DNA from: an uncultured Pirellulaceae bacterium
Lineage (GTDB): Bacteria; Planctomycetota; Planctomycetia; Pirellulales; Pirellulaceae
Reading direction: 5' to 3'
Assembly: GCA_938084685.1 (NCBI GenBank)
Contig: CALKGE010000004.1
Coordinates: forward strand, 186,001-250,000
DNA length: 64,000 nt
A program made the position numbers and the translations under genes. Of the stretch, positions 26,807 through 35,681 are shown one piece after another. The first letter of the stretch is position 1. The number at the start of each line of letters is the position of its first letter. The notes under the pieces were generated by a model, which did not search any database, was not told where the DNA came from, and saw only the letters and a program-made list of their open reading frames with translations.

Positions 26807-27265
26807 ATGTTACGTAATCTAAAAATGAACCACCTCATCACTCGAAAATCTGCCATTTCGACTCTGCTGCTGTTCCTCACAGCACAGATTGTCTTGCCGG
26901 TATTTTGCTGCTGTGGAATCTCATCGGCTCTGGGACAGACGAGCCACTCGGAAGCGAAAGCGAAGAGTTGCCCTCACTGCGTAAACAAGCAGTCCGATGA
27001 AACAACCCTCCCCGCAATTTCCAGTCTGGAGGGTGCTCATGAATGTTCATGTCAGGTTCAAACTGTAAAGAAGACGATCCGATCCACCAAGGCGACCATT
27101 CAGTTGGATTCGCCTCTTCAGCTGGACGCCGTCATCCACACTGCAGACTCACTATCTCAAGTCATCGACTTACACAAAAACAGTCGGGTTCGAGCAGGTC
27201 CTCCAGATCTGATTCGGAGACATTCTCAGTCTCACCAATCGATGACCTGCTGCTGGCTCTGCTAA
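26807..27265 (+). CDS. Small exported cysteine-rich protein of unknown function
   Basis: A 152-residue protein; an alternative start at 26825 removes 6 residues. A hydrophobic signal (about residues 15-42) contains three consecutive cysteines, C34-C35-C36. The chain then has C-P-H-C (C55, C58), C-S-C (C80, C82) and ends M-T-C-C-W-L-C at the very C terminus, ten cysteines in all. No known family is recognised. The cysteine pairs suggest binding of a soft metal such as Cu, Zn or Cd, or a redox role. The triple cysteine could also be a lipidation site, but no good lipobox is seen. It sits behind a strong promoter and ahead of the two-domain cysteine protein at 27439, with which it may share a metal-handling role (inference). 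Confidence 0.68.
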   Translation: MLRNLKMNHLITRKSAISTLLLFLTAQIVLPVFCCCGISSALGQTSHSEAKAKSCPHCVNKQSDETTLPAISSLEGAHECSCQVQTVKKTIRSTKATIQLDSPLQLDAVIHTADSLSQVIDLHKNSRVRAGPPDLIRRHSQSHQSMTCCWLC

Positions 27266-27405
27266 GCCGCCGCGCTCTAATGCTTCTTTCATTCAGTTAG
27301 TTGGTACGCGCTTTCCAACTATGGATTCAAGTCGGTAGAAAGTAAATTTCTGCCGCATTTCAACACAAACAATTTCCGAACTTTGTTGGTTCGAATTAAC
27401 ACACC

Positions 27406-27417
27406 GAGATATATCTC
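27406..27417. promoter_or_regulatory. 12-bp perfect palindrome before the YHS-like gene
   Basis: GAGATATATCTC is a perfect inverted repeat lying 7 bases before the AAGGAG ribosome site of the next gene. It could be an operator or a small RNA hairpin that affects translation. It has no loop of its own, which favours a protein-binding site. Confidence 0.35.
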
Positions 27418-27438
27418 ATTTTTTTAAGGAGTTTCATC

Positions 27439-27873
27439 ATGAAACGTTTCGTAGCAATCATTGCTGTTCTTATGTTTACAGCTGTATCGTTAACCGCGAC
27501 AGCTGGTCCTAAACTTGATGGAGTCAAATGTCCATTGAGTGGCAAAGCTGTTAAAGCAGACAAAACTGTTGACTACAAAGGTGGCAAAGTATTTTTCTGT
27601 TGTGCAAACTGCCCTAAAGCTTTTGACGCCAAGAAACACGGTAACAAAGCAAATCACCAATTGGTCCAAACTAGTCAGTACAAGCAGGCAAAATGCTTCC
27701 TGGCTGGCCGAGACCTCGATGCTTCCAAAGTTTGTAACATCGAAGGTGTCAAAGTTAATGTTTGCTGTGGTGGCTGCCAAAAGAAAGTCGCTGCTGCCAA
27801 GGACAAAATCGCCATTGCCTTTAACGAAACAGCGTTCGCTAAAGGTTTTGTGAAGGTGAAAGCCAAAGAGTAG
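27439..27873 (+). CDS. Exported tandem YHS/TRASH-like cysteine protein, probable metal binder
   Basis: A 144-residue protein with a signal peptide (M-K-R-F-V-A-I-I-A-V..., about 22 residues). The mature part contains two copies of one unit. The first has C31-P-L-S-G-K, G-G-K-V-F-F-C54-C55-A-N-C58-P-K-A-F; the second C86-F-L-A-G-R, G-V-K-V-N-V-C109-C110-G-G-C113-Q-K-K-V. The C...CCxxC spacing and surrounding aromatic and lysine residues resemble YHS/TRASH metal-binding modules that hold Cu or related ions. The ribosome site AAGGAG is near perfect, and a strong terminator follows, so it is likely a highly expressed monocistronic gene. The metal is not determined by sequence. Confidence 0.8.
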   Translation: MKRFVAIIAVLMFTAVSLTATAGPKLDGVKCPLSGKAVKADKTVDYKGGKVFFCCANCPKAFDAKKHGNKANHQLVQTSQYKQAKCFLAGRDLDASKVCNIEGVKVNVCCGGCQKKVAAAKDKIAIAFNETAFAKGFVKVKAKE

Positions 27874-27933
27874 TCCGCATGGATTACTTGCGACGTAGTG
27901 TGTGAGTATCCTGCTTGCACACCGCAAATCAGG

Positions 27934-27968
27934 AAGACGCATGGTTTCGGCCATGCGTCTTTTTTTTT
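27934..27968 (+). terminator. Rho-independent terminator after the tandem YHS-like gene
   Basis: An 11-bp perfect stem (AAGACGCATGG / CCATGCGTCTT) with a TTTCGG loop is followed by a run of T, ending at 27968. It lies about 60 bases beyond the stop codon. Confidence 0.92.
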
Positions 27969-28048
27969 GGGAACTGCCGCCCACACAACAGGCCTGCCTC
28001 CACAATGGATAGAATGACCGTTTTGCTCCTCTCAAAATCAAACTGACA

Positions 28049-30328
28049 ATGTCCCGCTCCGCCTTACTCACTCTTCTACTGCTCGCTACTTTTCTCGCTT
28101 CATCTCCGGAAGCATTCGCTAAAAAGCTTCGTCCATATCGTCCTGCAGATCTGATCGAACATTACCGTCGCGCCCATGCCTCTATCAATGACGTCAACAA
28201 CAAGTTGGCAAGGCATCGTGTCGACCCCCACTGGTTCGAGGAAGACAAAAAATTCTGGTATGGCGTGGACCTTCCTGACGGACAAAAAGAATGGGTCGTG
28301 GTCGATTGCGTTGACGGCAAAAGACAGGCAGCCTTCGATCACATGGAAGTCGGTAAACAGCTATCCGGAATACTGGGAAGGGAGGTGAACGGATTCAAGC
28401 TGAACCTGAGTGAGCTGACGTTTGACGAAGCATTAACCTACTGTGAGTTCAAATTCGAAGAGAGTCGCTATCGGTACACCTACGAGAACAGGAAACTGGA
28501 GAAATTAACTCGAGCTGCTGTCCCAGCGGTACTGCAGACAGTCTCCACCACTGGTTTACAACCGGAACCACAACCGGAACCACAACCGGAACCACGATGG
28601 GAATTCACCATCAAGCAGCACAACGCCGTACTGATCGATCGGCAAACCAAACAGGAACACAAACTTACCAGCGACGGTACCGAGAAAACTCCGTATCGAT
28701 TTCACCATTGGTCGCCGCGTCGTGACTTTGCAGTGTTTATGAAAGTAACGCCCGGCAATCTCAGCCAGGTGCATTTACTTGAGTCGACCCCCAAAGATTC
28801 GATCAAAGCTAAACTCCATACTCGAACATATGCCCAGCCGGGTGACCGGTTTGATAGTTACGAACTGTGGCTGGCAAATACCGGTACGCAGCAGTGCTAT
28901 GCGGTCGATTCAGACGTCATCGATTTTCACGGTCCTCCCCGTATCCAGTGGCACCAGGACAATAATTTCTTTACGTACCAGAAGGATGAACGAGGACATC
29001 AGCGAGCACGCGTGATCGCCGTAAACCCGACGGATGGCAAAACCAGAACCATTATCGATGAAACATCTGATACGTTTATCAATCAGATCAAGTTTTACCG
29101 TCACTACTCAAGCGACGGCAAACGGATGATTTGGGCGAGTGAACGAAGTGGCTGGAACCACCTCTACCTCTATGATCTGCAAAAGGGAGAAATCATCACT
29201 CCTCTGACTCAAGGCGCATGGGCTGTCAAAAAAGTACATCACGTGGATGACAAATCAGGCTATCTGATATTCAGTGCGGTAGGTACGCAGGCGAACGAGG
29301 ATCCATATCATGAACATTATTTCCGAGTCAATCTGGATGGCACCCAACTCATACGACTCACCGACGGAGACGGAACTCACCAGATCAAACTTTCGCCCAG
29401 CAAACGTTTTTTGATAGACGAATATTCGCGGATTGACCAACCTCCTGTCCACACTTTGCGTGATGCTCATTCGGGCGAGTTCATTTGTCAGCTGGAAACT
29501 GCCGACATCTCCGCACTACTGGAACTGGGCTTTAACCTGCCCGAACGATTTGTGGCCAAAGGCCGCGACGGTGTGACAGATATTTATGGGATGGTATACC
29601 GCCCAAGAATATTTGACCCCAGGTTCAGTTACCCAGTGGTCGAGTACATCTATGCCGGCCCTCATGACTCGCACGTTCCCAAATCTTTCAAGACACAAAT
29701 GAGGATGTTTCATCTGGCCGAACTCGGTTTTATCACCGTCATGATTGACGGCATGGGAACCGACAACCGGGGCAAGGCGTTTCATGATGTCTGCTGGCAG
29801 AATCTGCAGGATTCCGGGTTGCCAGACCATATCGCATGGCTTCAGGCATTAAACAGAAAATACCCTCAATGTGACATCTCCAGAGTAGGTATATTTGGCA
29901 CCAGTGCCGGCGGTCAAAGCAGCACCGCTGCTGTACTGCATCACGGAGATTTTTACAAGGTGGCCGTGTCGTCATGTGGCTGTCATGACAATCGTGTCGA
30001 CAAACACTGGTGGAACGAACAGTGGATGGGTTATCCGATTGCGGAACATTACAAAGAGCAGTCAAACATTACCAACGCCCATCTGCTGGAGGGAAATCTG
30101 CTGTTACTGGTGGGAGAAATGGATACCAATGTCCCACCAGAATCGACTTACCAGCTGGTAGATGCACTCATCAAGTCCAGGAAAGAATTTGATCTGCTTG
30201 TGGTTCCCGGTATGGGGCATTCCTCCGGAGGTGAATATGGCCAACGTCGGCGTTGGGACTATTTTGTCAGGCATCTCCACGGTCTTACGCCTCCCAACTG
30301 GAATCAGCACAGTTACCCGCCGGAATAA
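28049..30328 (+). CDS. Exported S9-family peptidase (dipeptidyl peptidase IV-like)
   Basis: A 759-residue protein: a signal peptide (M-S-R-S-A-L-L-T-L-L..., about 24 residues), an N-terminal region ending in a short Pro-Glu-Pro-Gln repeat (about residues 171-180), a DPP-IV-type beta-propeller and a C-terminal alpha/beta-hydrolase. The catalytic triad is visible: S619 in G-T-S-A-G-G, D692 in G-E-M-D-T-N-V-P and H724 in G-M-G-H-S-S-G-G. Such enzymes remove dipeptides ending in proline or alanine, or act as acyl-peptide hydrolases. The extra 170 N-terminal residues before the propeller are not typical of bacterial DPP-IV. It begins after a terminator and so needs its own promoter. Confidence 0.9.
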   Translation: MSRSALLTLLLLATFLASSPEAFAKKLRPYRPADLIEHYRRAHASINDVNNKLARHRVDPHWFEEDKKFWYGVDLPDGQKEWVVVDCVDGKRQAAFDHMEVGKQLSGILGREVNGFKLNLSELTFDEALTYCEFKFEESRYRYTYENRKLEKLTRAAVPAVLQTVSTTGLQPEPQPEPQPEPRWEFTIKQHNAVLIDRQTKQEHKLTSDGTEKTPYRFHHWSPRRDFAVFMKVTPGNLSQVHLLESTPKDSIKAKLHTRTYAQPGDRFDSYELWLANTGTQQCYAVDSDVIDFHGPPRIQWHQDNNFFTYQKDERGHQRARVIAVNPTDGKTRTIIDETSDTFINQIKFYRHYSSDGKRMIWASERSGWNHLYLYDLQKGEIITPLTQGAWAVKKVHHVDDKSGYLIFSAVGTQANEDPYHEHYFRVNLDGTQLIRLTDGDGTHQIKLSPSKRFLIDEYSRIDQPPVHTLRDAHSGEFICQLETADISALLELGFNLPERFVAKGRDGVTDIYGMVYRPRIFDPRFSYPVVEYIYAGPHDSHVPKSFKTQMRMFHLAELGFITVMIDGMGTDNRGKAFHDVCWQNLQDSGLPDHIAWLQALNRKYPQCDISRVGIFGTSAGGQSSTAAVLHHGDFYKVAVSSCGCHDNRVDKHWWNEQWMGYPIAEHYKEQSNITNAHLLEGNLLLLVGEMDTNVPPESTYQLVDALIKSRKEFDLLVVPGMGHSSGGEYGQRRRWDYFVRHLHGLTPPNWNQHSYPPE
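28561..28596 (+). repeat. Short in-frame tandem repeat (12-bp unit, three copies)
   Basis: The unit CAACCGGAACCA is repeated three times inside the S9 peptidase gene and encodes a P-E-P-Q linker between the N-terminal region and the propeller. Copy number may vary between strains. Confidence 0.8.
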
Positions 30329-30436
30329 TCCTGACGTTTATCACAGAATCCTGAGTACATCCTGGGGGGATTATTTGTTCCTATAGTTAGAAGCAACTCA
30401 AGACAGGGGCCAATGTTTTGAAAGGAAGGTGATCGC

Positions 30437-30616
30437 ATGGTTACGCGAAATTCCTCCTATTCCGACGTTCGTGACTCACTGAAAGAACAATCGCTCGATG
30501 ATAAACGGACATTTCTTGAGTCGATGATCGGACGTTTCCTGCGAATGGACCAAAACGCTCCGAACCGGCTCAAGGAGATTGAAGGAGCTATTGATTCCAT
30601 TCTTGAGCAGGATTAA
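30437..30616 (+). CDS. Small 59-residue protein upstream of the PP2C phosphatase, unknown
   Basis: ATG at 30437 behind a GGAAGGTGA ribosome site; the frame closes at TAA 30614-30616. The protein begins M-V-T-R-N-S-S-Y-S-D-V and is charged and mainly helical (D-K-R-T-F-L-E-S-M-I-G-R-F-L, L-K-E-I-E-G-A-I-D-S-I-L), with no cysteine, signal or membrane segment. The family is not recognised. It lies 68 bases before the SpoIIE/RsbU-type phosphatase in the same direction, so a partner or regulator role in that pathway is possible but unproven. It has credible coding features: a good ribosome site and neighbour-like codon use. Confidence 0.62.
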   Translation: MVTRNSSYSDVRDSLKEQSLDDKRTFLESMIGRFLRMDQNAPNRLKEIEGAIDSILEQD

Positions 30617-30684
30617 TCAATTGGTAAATCGGCGGTGATCTGCTAAATTGCCTAAAACAATTCGAACATCTAGCAGCACGCCAT

Positions 30685-31875
30685 ATGAACATCCTTGTCG
30701 GCTGGGAAACATCTCCCGAAACCGAAACTCTCGAACTAATGCTGAACGTGGGCGGCCACGAAGCGACTCTCTGTGGTGAAGTCGCCGAGTTTGACTCGGC
30801 GCTGCAGCAAACTGACTGGGACGTAGTATTGCTTTCGCTCAGTTTCCCGACACACGATGACTCTCTGGAAGTCTTTGAGCGCACAAAAGTTGCTTTGCCG
30901 GGAATCCCGATTGTCGGTGCCGCAAAATCGGCAGACATTAATCACCTGATCCAGTTTATCTTGCAGGGCCTCTACTCACACATTCTGCGTGATGAGGAGG
31001 GCAACTTTATCCTGCTACTGATGTCCATGCTTGAAGCTGCCAATGAAAATATGCGGGCCTTGCGGGCGCAGGTCATGGCAGAACGACTGAGGAAAGAAGT
31101 TGAATCGGTTCGAAAACTGCAGGAATCCGTGATCCCCGATGATCTTCCGGAAACCAATGGTTATAAGGTGGTGGGCCGCTACGAGCCTTCTGAAATTCGC
31201 GTCGACGGAAAAAACATGGTCGTCATGGCTGGTGGAGACTATTACGACTCCTTCGCGTTGGATGACTCGCGACTGGTCATGCTTGTAGGCGACGCTTCGG
31301 GCCACGGTGTAAAAGCCTGCATGTCCATCATGATAATGCACACTCTGATTAGCATGATTCGCAATAGTCGCTATGCCAACACGGCCGACTTCGTGAATAC
31401 TGTCAACGACAGATTATGTCAAAGCGATATTGTGCAGGATGAAGGTGGCTTCATCACGATCATCTACTGCATTCTCGATACCAGCACAAACACCATTGAA
31501 TGGACATGTGCCGGCCACCCACTCCCCCTGCTTCAAAACCTGGAGACAAACGAAGTGATCATTCTTGGCGACGAAGAGCAGATCGGTCTGCCACTAGCTG
31601 TGATGGAAGGCTGGACCTACGAATGCATTTCAGCAACGATTCCTCCCAAAAGCCGCCTTCTCATTTACACCGATGGGCTGGAGGAAGCATTTCCTACGAG
31701 TGGGGATGCGTTGACCGACCAGTTCGGAGTTAAAGGCATTATCGAGGCGATGCAGGAATCCAGAGACATGGCACTTACCGACGCGTTAGAACATATTTTT
31801 AAACGCTCTTCGGACATCACCGAAGGTATCGGTCGGCACGACGACACATCCGTCATGATGATCGAAAGTGATTAA
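30685..31875 (+). CDS. PP2C (SpoIIE/RsbU-type) serine/threonine phosphatase with degenerate receiver domain
   Basis: A 396-residue soluble protein. Residues 1-115 have the alternating strand/helix plan of a response-regulator receiver. The phospho-acceptor position reads V-V-L-L-S51-L-S-F-P (Ser instead of Asp), and the N-terminal acidic pair is missing (I-L-V-G-W-E), so it is a pseudo-receiver. A coiled linker (about 120-150) leads to a PP2C domain with G-G-D-Y-Y-D (183-188), G-D-A-S-G-H-G (202-208), A-G-H-P, Y-T-D-G-L and a final D-D-T-S-V-M. The phosphatase metal ligands are all present. Such proteins dephosphorylate anti-sigma-factor antagonists in partner-switching stress or development pathways; no such partners are seen nearby. 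Confidence 0.9.
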   Translation: MNILVGWETSPETETLELMLNVGGHEATLCGEVAEFDSALQQTDWDVVLLSLSFPTHDDSLEVFERTKVALPGIPIVGAAKSADINHLIQFILQGLYSHILRDEEGNFILLLMSMLEAANENMRALRAQVMAERLRKEVESVRKLQESVIPDDLPETNGYKVVGRYEPSEIRVDGKNMVVMAGGDYYDSFALDDSRLVMLVGDASGHGVKACMSIMIMHTLISMIRNSRYANTADFVNTVNDRLCQSDIVQDEGGFITIIYCILDTSTNTIEWTCAGHPLPLLQNLETNEVIILGDEEQIGLPLAVMEGWTYECISATIPPKSRLLIYTDGLEEAFPTSGDALTDQFGVKGIIEAMQESRDMALTDALEHIFKRSSDITEGIGRHDDTSVMMIESD

Positions 31876-31903
31876 AACGGTAAAGCACTAGTGAACCCGA
31901 GGA

Positions 31904-34450
31904 TCACTCGACTGGCTCTGCAGATTCTCCGGTCATCTCTGACTGCTCATCACCTTCTGTGCGAACAGGAGCCAGCAATTCGATAAAGTCCGGTCGTCCA
32001 TAACTCACAGCAAACGGCGGCAGCTCCAACAGGATCCCATCATGGGATTCGCTGCGAGTGGTTCCTAGCGCATCCTGGTGGCCAAAATCGATCCCTCGTT
32101 TAATGAGATTGGAAGAGAAATCGATAATGCACAATGGTCGTTCGAATCTCGGTTGCAGGTTGACAACAACCACTTCACTGCGGCTCCGTTCATCCGACAA
32201 TTGACTCTGTTTCAATAAATGGCCGAAGCCCCGAATCATGCTATCCGCCAGGTTGACCCCGTCACGTGTCACGATGGGACTAACATCCACCAGCAGGACG
32301 TGAGTCGCTCCCCACAGAACCGCAGCTTCCACCGGAGCGTTATGAGCGAATCCTCCGTCCACCAACTCCAACCGGTCGCCAGCATCCGGCATTCCTTCCA
32401 CGACCTGTCCCGGAAAAGCGGGATAGATCGCTGAAGAACCCAATACAACGTTCATCAATTGATCTGGCGCTGTCTGCAGGTCAATACCTCGATTCCCAAA
32501 CCGGGGTTCTTCCGACTCCGCATCGCTCTTCAGGTAAAAGTACAATTCCGAGGGTATTTCCGGGCGATTACGATCGATCGCCGTCGTCGTCAACACCAGA
32601 TCGCGTTTGATCAACCCACTTTCTACCATCCACTGCCCCATCGCTGACAACCGTTTTTCGAGGGTCTGTTCGGCAGACACGTCGTAGTCCATCTCGTGAT
32701 ACGTCGCGTGCTGCTCGAGCATCGATGAAAACCCTCGCACCAGCGTCTGGCGAATTCCGTCTCCTGTCGATAACGTCTTCTCGTTTATCAGCATCGTGAT
32801 CAACTGTAACAGTGGTAATCCGAGCACTCCCAGGGTTAACACCCAGTGAATTCGCCCTCGCCGAATCCTTAACTCCTGTCTTCCTGGATCTGACGCCAAA
32901 CGCGAGACAAAATAGTAGATCGCTCCCGTAAACAGCATGGTCATAGCTGTGAACTCGGCACCTATTCGGCACCACAACCACAAGTGATGCAGCAGGTGGT
33001 TGTGACCTAACATCACCCATGGCTCAAACGGAATTGCACACAAGACAAACTCAGCAGCCCCCACTGTCAATGAAGCTCGATAAAAGAACCTCAGCCTTCC
33101 TTCATATTGCCGTCTGACAACTCTGCCAAACAGATAAATCAGGGTCATTTGCAAGAAGGCAAACCAGATACCAGCGTTTACTCGTACCACGATCGAAGGC
33201 AGGATGATTTCCCTCTGGTCGAGTGATTCCCATACCTCACGCCATACTCCCTGCCCTTCTCGATAGGTCGAGACTTCCATCGACACAGGCACCGCATTCA
33301 ATGCTCCGCCCGAAGTCCCCACCACCAGATCGATATCCAATGCTGCTCCATACTGCGAGTTCAACTGCTGCAAGTAGTTCTCAACTTCACTGATGACTCC
33401 GACTTGATAAGCACATCGAGCACCTCCGCCAGAAAGCACCACCGCCAAGCGGAAGGGCTTTTCAGGAGCTGCGTTTTTCTGAGCGTGCGCCAATAACTGA
33501 CCAACGCCGCGTAAGTTCTGTCGCACGAGCAAATCGCGCGTTGCGTCAGCAATCGATGCCAGATTACTCTGCAATTCAACATAAGCTTGATCACCATCGG
33601 GATCCGGAAGAAACAATGGCTTGGAACCTGAGTACACCTGCTCCTGAAGAAGTTTCTTGAGTGATTCCAGCTGATCATAATCTCGTCGGGCCACCAGTAC
33701 ATCGTGTGGAATCCTGACGGATTCCAGTTCGGCAATAGCTACCTTGGCAAGGCTTGCCTGCAACTGGGGAAGTTTTATTATCGCATCGTCCCAGACAAAA
33801 CCGATCGTCGTCACCTCACCCTGACTTTGGGCTAATGCTTCGAGCACCTGAGAGTGGGAATGCATATACCGGATGGCGTCATCGTTTACTTCGATTCCCA
33901 GCCTCTTCAGTACCAACTGGGGAACGAGTGCTCCGGACGCTGATTGGGGATGCACGAACAGGACTTCCAGCGTATCTTCCTTCGCCCTGGCCCGGATATC
34001 TTCCGCCGTAAGTGCTCCTCTGTCGGAATGCGTCAGGCAGACGGAGTGGTAAAACTTCTGAAACCCCTGCTGCCGGCGTTGCTCACTGCCCCAGGGCCCT
34101 GTTCCCACGCCGGCATCCATCGTCGCCAAATACTCATACTGACCGGACTGCGCACTTTGTAGCACTCCGCGCACATACCCGCCGGCCGTCAGCAGTGCTA
34201 CATCAATGTCGCCGGTAGCCAGCCAACGGGAGACTTCACGGTAAGAGCCCATCGCAATCTGAAACCTCACCGGTGGATTTTGCGAGCCGGAAAGTTGATC
34301 CAGCAATGCCTGCAACTCACCATTTTGATCCTGGAACATTTCATAGGTAACCACCCCCACGCGTACGGACAGGCCTTTTTGAGCTAACAGCAGGGAACTG
34401 GTACTCAACAGCAGACAGACTGCCCACAGAGTTCTCAAAAACATATGCAT
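31904..34450 (-). CDS. PhnD-like binding domain fused to a membrane-spanning patatin-type phospholipase
   Basis: An 848-residue protein: a signal peptide (about 23 residues), a periplasmic PhnD-type (phosphate/phosphonate) solute-binding domain (about 28-310), then a patatin domain. The patatin motifs are the oxyanion loop G-G-G-A-R (341-345), the nucleophile S380 in G-T-S-G-G and the partner D698 in D-G-G. Between S380 and D698 four hydrophobic segments (about 428-442, 460-475, 495-515, 537-553) are inserted, so the catalytic domain is split across membrane helices. That layout implies a sensor-like binding lobe controlling a membrane lipase (inference). Its start directly follows the stop of the DUF4105 gene, so the two are co-translated. 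Confidence 0.85.
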   Translation of the reverse strand: MHMFLRTLWAVCLLLSTSSLLLAQKGLSVRVGVVTYEMFQDQNGELQALLDQLSGSQNPPVRFQIAMGSYREVSRWLATGDIDVALLTAGGYVRGVLQSAQSGQYEYLATMDAGVGTGPWGSEQRRQQGFQKFYHSVCLTHSDRGALTAEDIRARAKEDTLEVLFVHPQSASGALVPQLVLKRLGIEVNDDAIRYMHSHSQVLEALAQSQGEVTTIGFVWDDAIIKLPQLQASLAKVAIAELESVRIPHDVLVARRDYDQLESLKKLLQEQVYSGSKPLFLPDPDGDQAYVELQSNLASIADATRDLLVRQNLRGVGQLLAHAQKNAAPEKPFRLAVVLSGGGARCAYQVGVISEVENYLQQLNSQYGAALDIDLVVGTSGGALNAVPVSMEVSTYREGQGVWREVWESLDQREIILPSIVVRVNAGIWFAFLQMTLIYLFGRVVRRQYEGRLRFFYRASLTVGAAEFVLCAIPFEPWVMLGHNHLLHHLWLWCRIGAEFTAMTMLFTGAIYYFVSRLASDPGRQELRIRRGRIHWVLTLGVLGLPLLQLITMLINEKTLSTGDGIRQTLVRGFSSMLEQHATYHEMDYDVSAEQTLEKRLSAMGQWMVESGLIKRDLVLTTTAIDRNRPEIPSELYFYLKSDAESEEPRFGNRGIDLQTAPDQLMNVVLGSSAIYPAFPGQVVEGMPDAGDRLELVDGGFAHNAPVEAAVLWGATHVLLVDVSPIVTRDGVNLADSMIRGFGHLLKQSQLSDERSRSEVVVVNLQPRFERPLCIIDFSSNLIKRGIDFGHQDALGTTRSESHDGILLELPPFAVSYGRPDFIELLAPVRTEGDEQSEMTGESAEPVE

Positions 34451-35524
34451 TTATTCACCTTTGGCTGCCGTCGCATTTTTCAGCCCCTTCGCTCGTAAGT
34501 GTTCTGAATACGCGTCATCGATCTCGAAGCCGGAAATATCCACCAGATACTTGCTACGCATTTCATTCAGAGAACCAACGTCGGGAACGAGATTGGAGGC
34601 ATAGACAATTTCGTCGACAAACCCTGAAAAGATCACTCTTTTATCCCATTTGGATATCGGAACTGCAGCGAATTTATTGAAATGCTGGAGCATATTACTG
34701 GCACAACTGTTGGTGACCGTGTGATAGAACTCGGGGTGTTGCTGCAAATCGACAGCCCGCTGCATAACATCCAGAAACAACCGGCGGATGTTATCACGTC
34801 CAATTGCCAGTGGATACATCCTGACAGGATCCAACCGAATGTGAGTTCTCAAGCCAACCAGATCCCGCTCGGTTCCAACGACATACTTTATTTCGTAGTT
34901 TCGGTAGATCCCTCTCAGCACTGAGAACTCCTCATTAACCTCCCGGTGTATTTCCACCGACACGGCTAGCGTTTCCGTATTTCCTGCCTCATTTTTGTAT
35001 TCAAACGAAATGAAAACGTGAGCCACCCCTTCCCACTCAGAAATCTGTTCTACTCCCAACCAGACTTTCTCCAGGCGATCAAGTGGCACTCGGCGTGTAA
35101 TCCAGTCCGGAGTAAAATCTGATGTCGACACGTACGAATAATTCCGTACGTTCGTAAACTCTGCAACTCCATCGACGACGTGCAATCCGAGCCTCCGTTG
35201 CATTCCATCAGCCCACATGCGGTCCGCGGACGGTCGGACACAAAGCAAAGCCAGCAGGACAGCCAGGTCAAACAGGCTAATGCCATAGAACAGGATCTGC
35301 CTGTTTCGATAGCGGTATGCTGCCAGCATGCAGGCCGAAACGACTGCCACCACCAGCGTTAATCCGATTCGTGAATCCAACTTGGGAAAAAAGGTCAAGC
35401 CGGCAGCTGCCCATGTCAATGCGACCAACCAGCATACCCAACCAAGAATCTTCAGAGGCACATTTACTCTGGCCCCAAAAAACTTACCGTTTTCAAACAT
35501 CTTTGCATTATAAATCATCAGCAT
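34451..35524 (-). CDS. DUF4105-domain membrane protein
   Basis: A 357-residue protein. The N-terminal third has three hydrophobic segments (about 25-44, 54-71, 80-96), followed by a soluble part. The C-terminal half matches DUF4105: residues reading N-S-C-A-S-N-M-L-Q-H (about 267-276) are the conserved N-x-C core, and the preceding R-D-N-I-R-R-L-F-L-D and E-F-Y-H segments fit as well. The domain has a cysteine/histidine arrangement reminiscent of papain-like or NlpC-type hydrolases, but its reaction is not established to my knowledge. The stop codon touches the ATG of the patatin gene. It may process or present envelope components with that lipase. Confidence 0.78.
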   Translation of the reverse strand: MLMIYNAKMFENGKFFGARVNVPLKILGWVCWLVALTWAAAGLTFFPKLDSRIGLTLVVAVVSACMLAAYRYRNRQILFYGISLFDLAVLLALLCVRPSADRMWADGMQRRLGLHVVDGVAEFTNVRNYSYVSTSDFTPDWITRRVPLDRLEKVWLGVEQISEWEGVAHVFISFEYKNEAGNTETLAVSVEIHREVNEEFSVLRGIYRNYEIKYVVGTERDLVGLRTHIRLDPVRMYPLAIGRDNIRRLFLDVMQRAVDLQQHPEFYHTVTNSCASNMLQHFNKFAAVPISKWDKRVIFSGFVDEIVYASNLVPDVGSLNEMRSKYLVDISGFEIDDAYSEHLRAKGLKNATAAKGE

Positions 35525-35596
35525 TTCCTACCGCACTTAAAGCCACGAATTCACAAGTGAAAAGGGGGCTTTGCAATGCAGATGGTTCTATTTTGA

Positions 35597-35602
35597 TATA
35601 AT
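35597..35602 (+). promoter_or_regulatory. Putative -10 element upstream of the aminotransferase gene
   Basis: A perfect TATAAT lies 80 bases before the aminotransferase start, in the divergent spacer shared with the DUF4105 gene. A TTGCAA lies 20 bases upstream, farther than ideal. Confidence 0.45.
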
Positions 35603-35681
35603 CATCGGCTGGTCTCGACATGACCAACCACCGTACGACATTGAAGAATCACGAAGAATATTTTGGAGTTAGTGAAAACCT

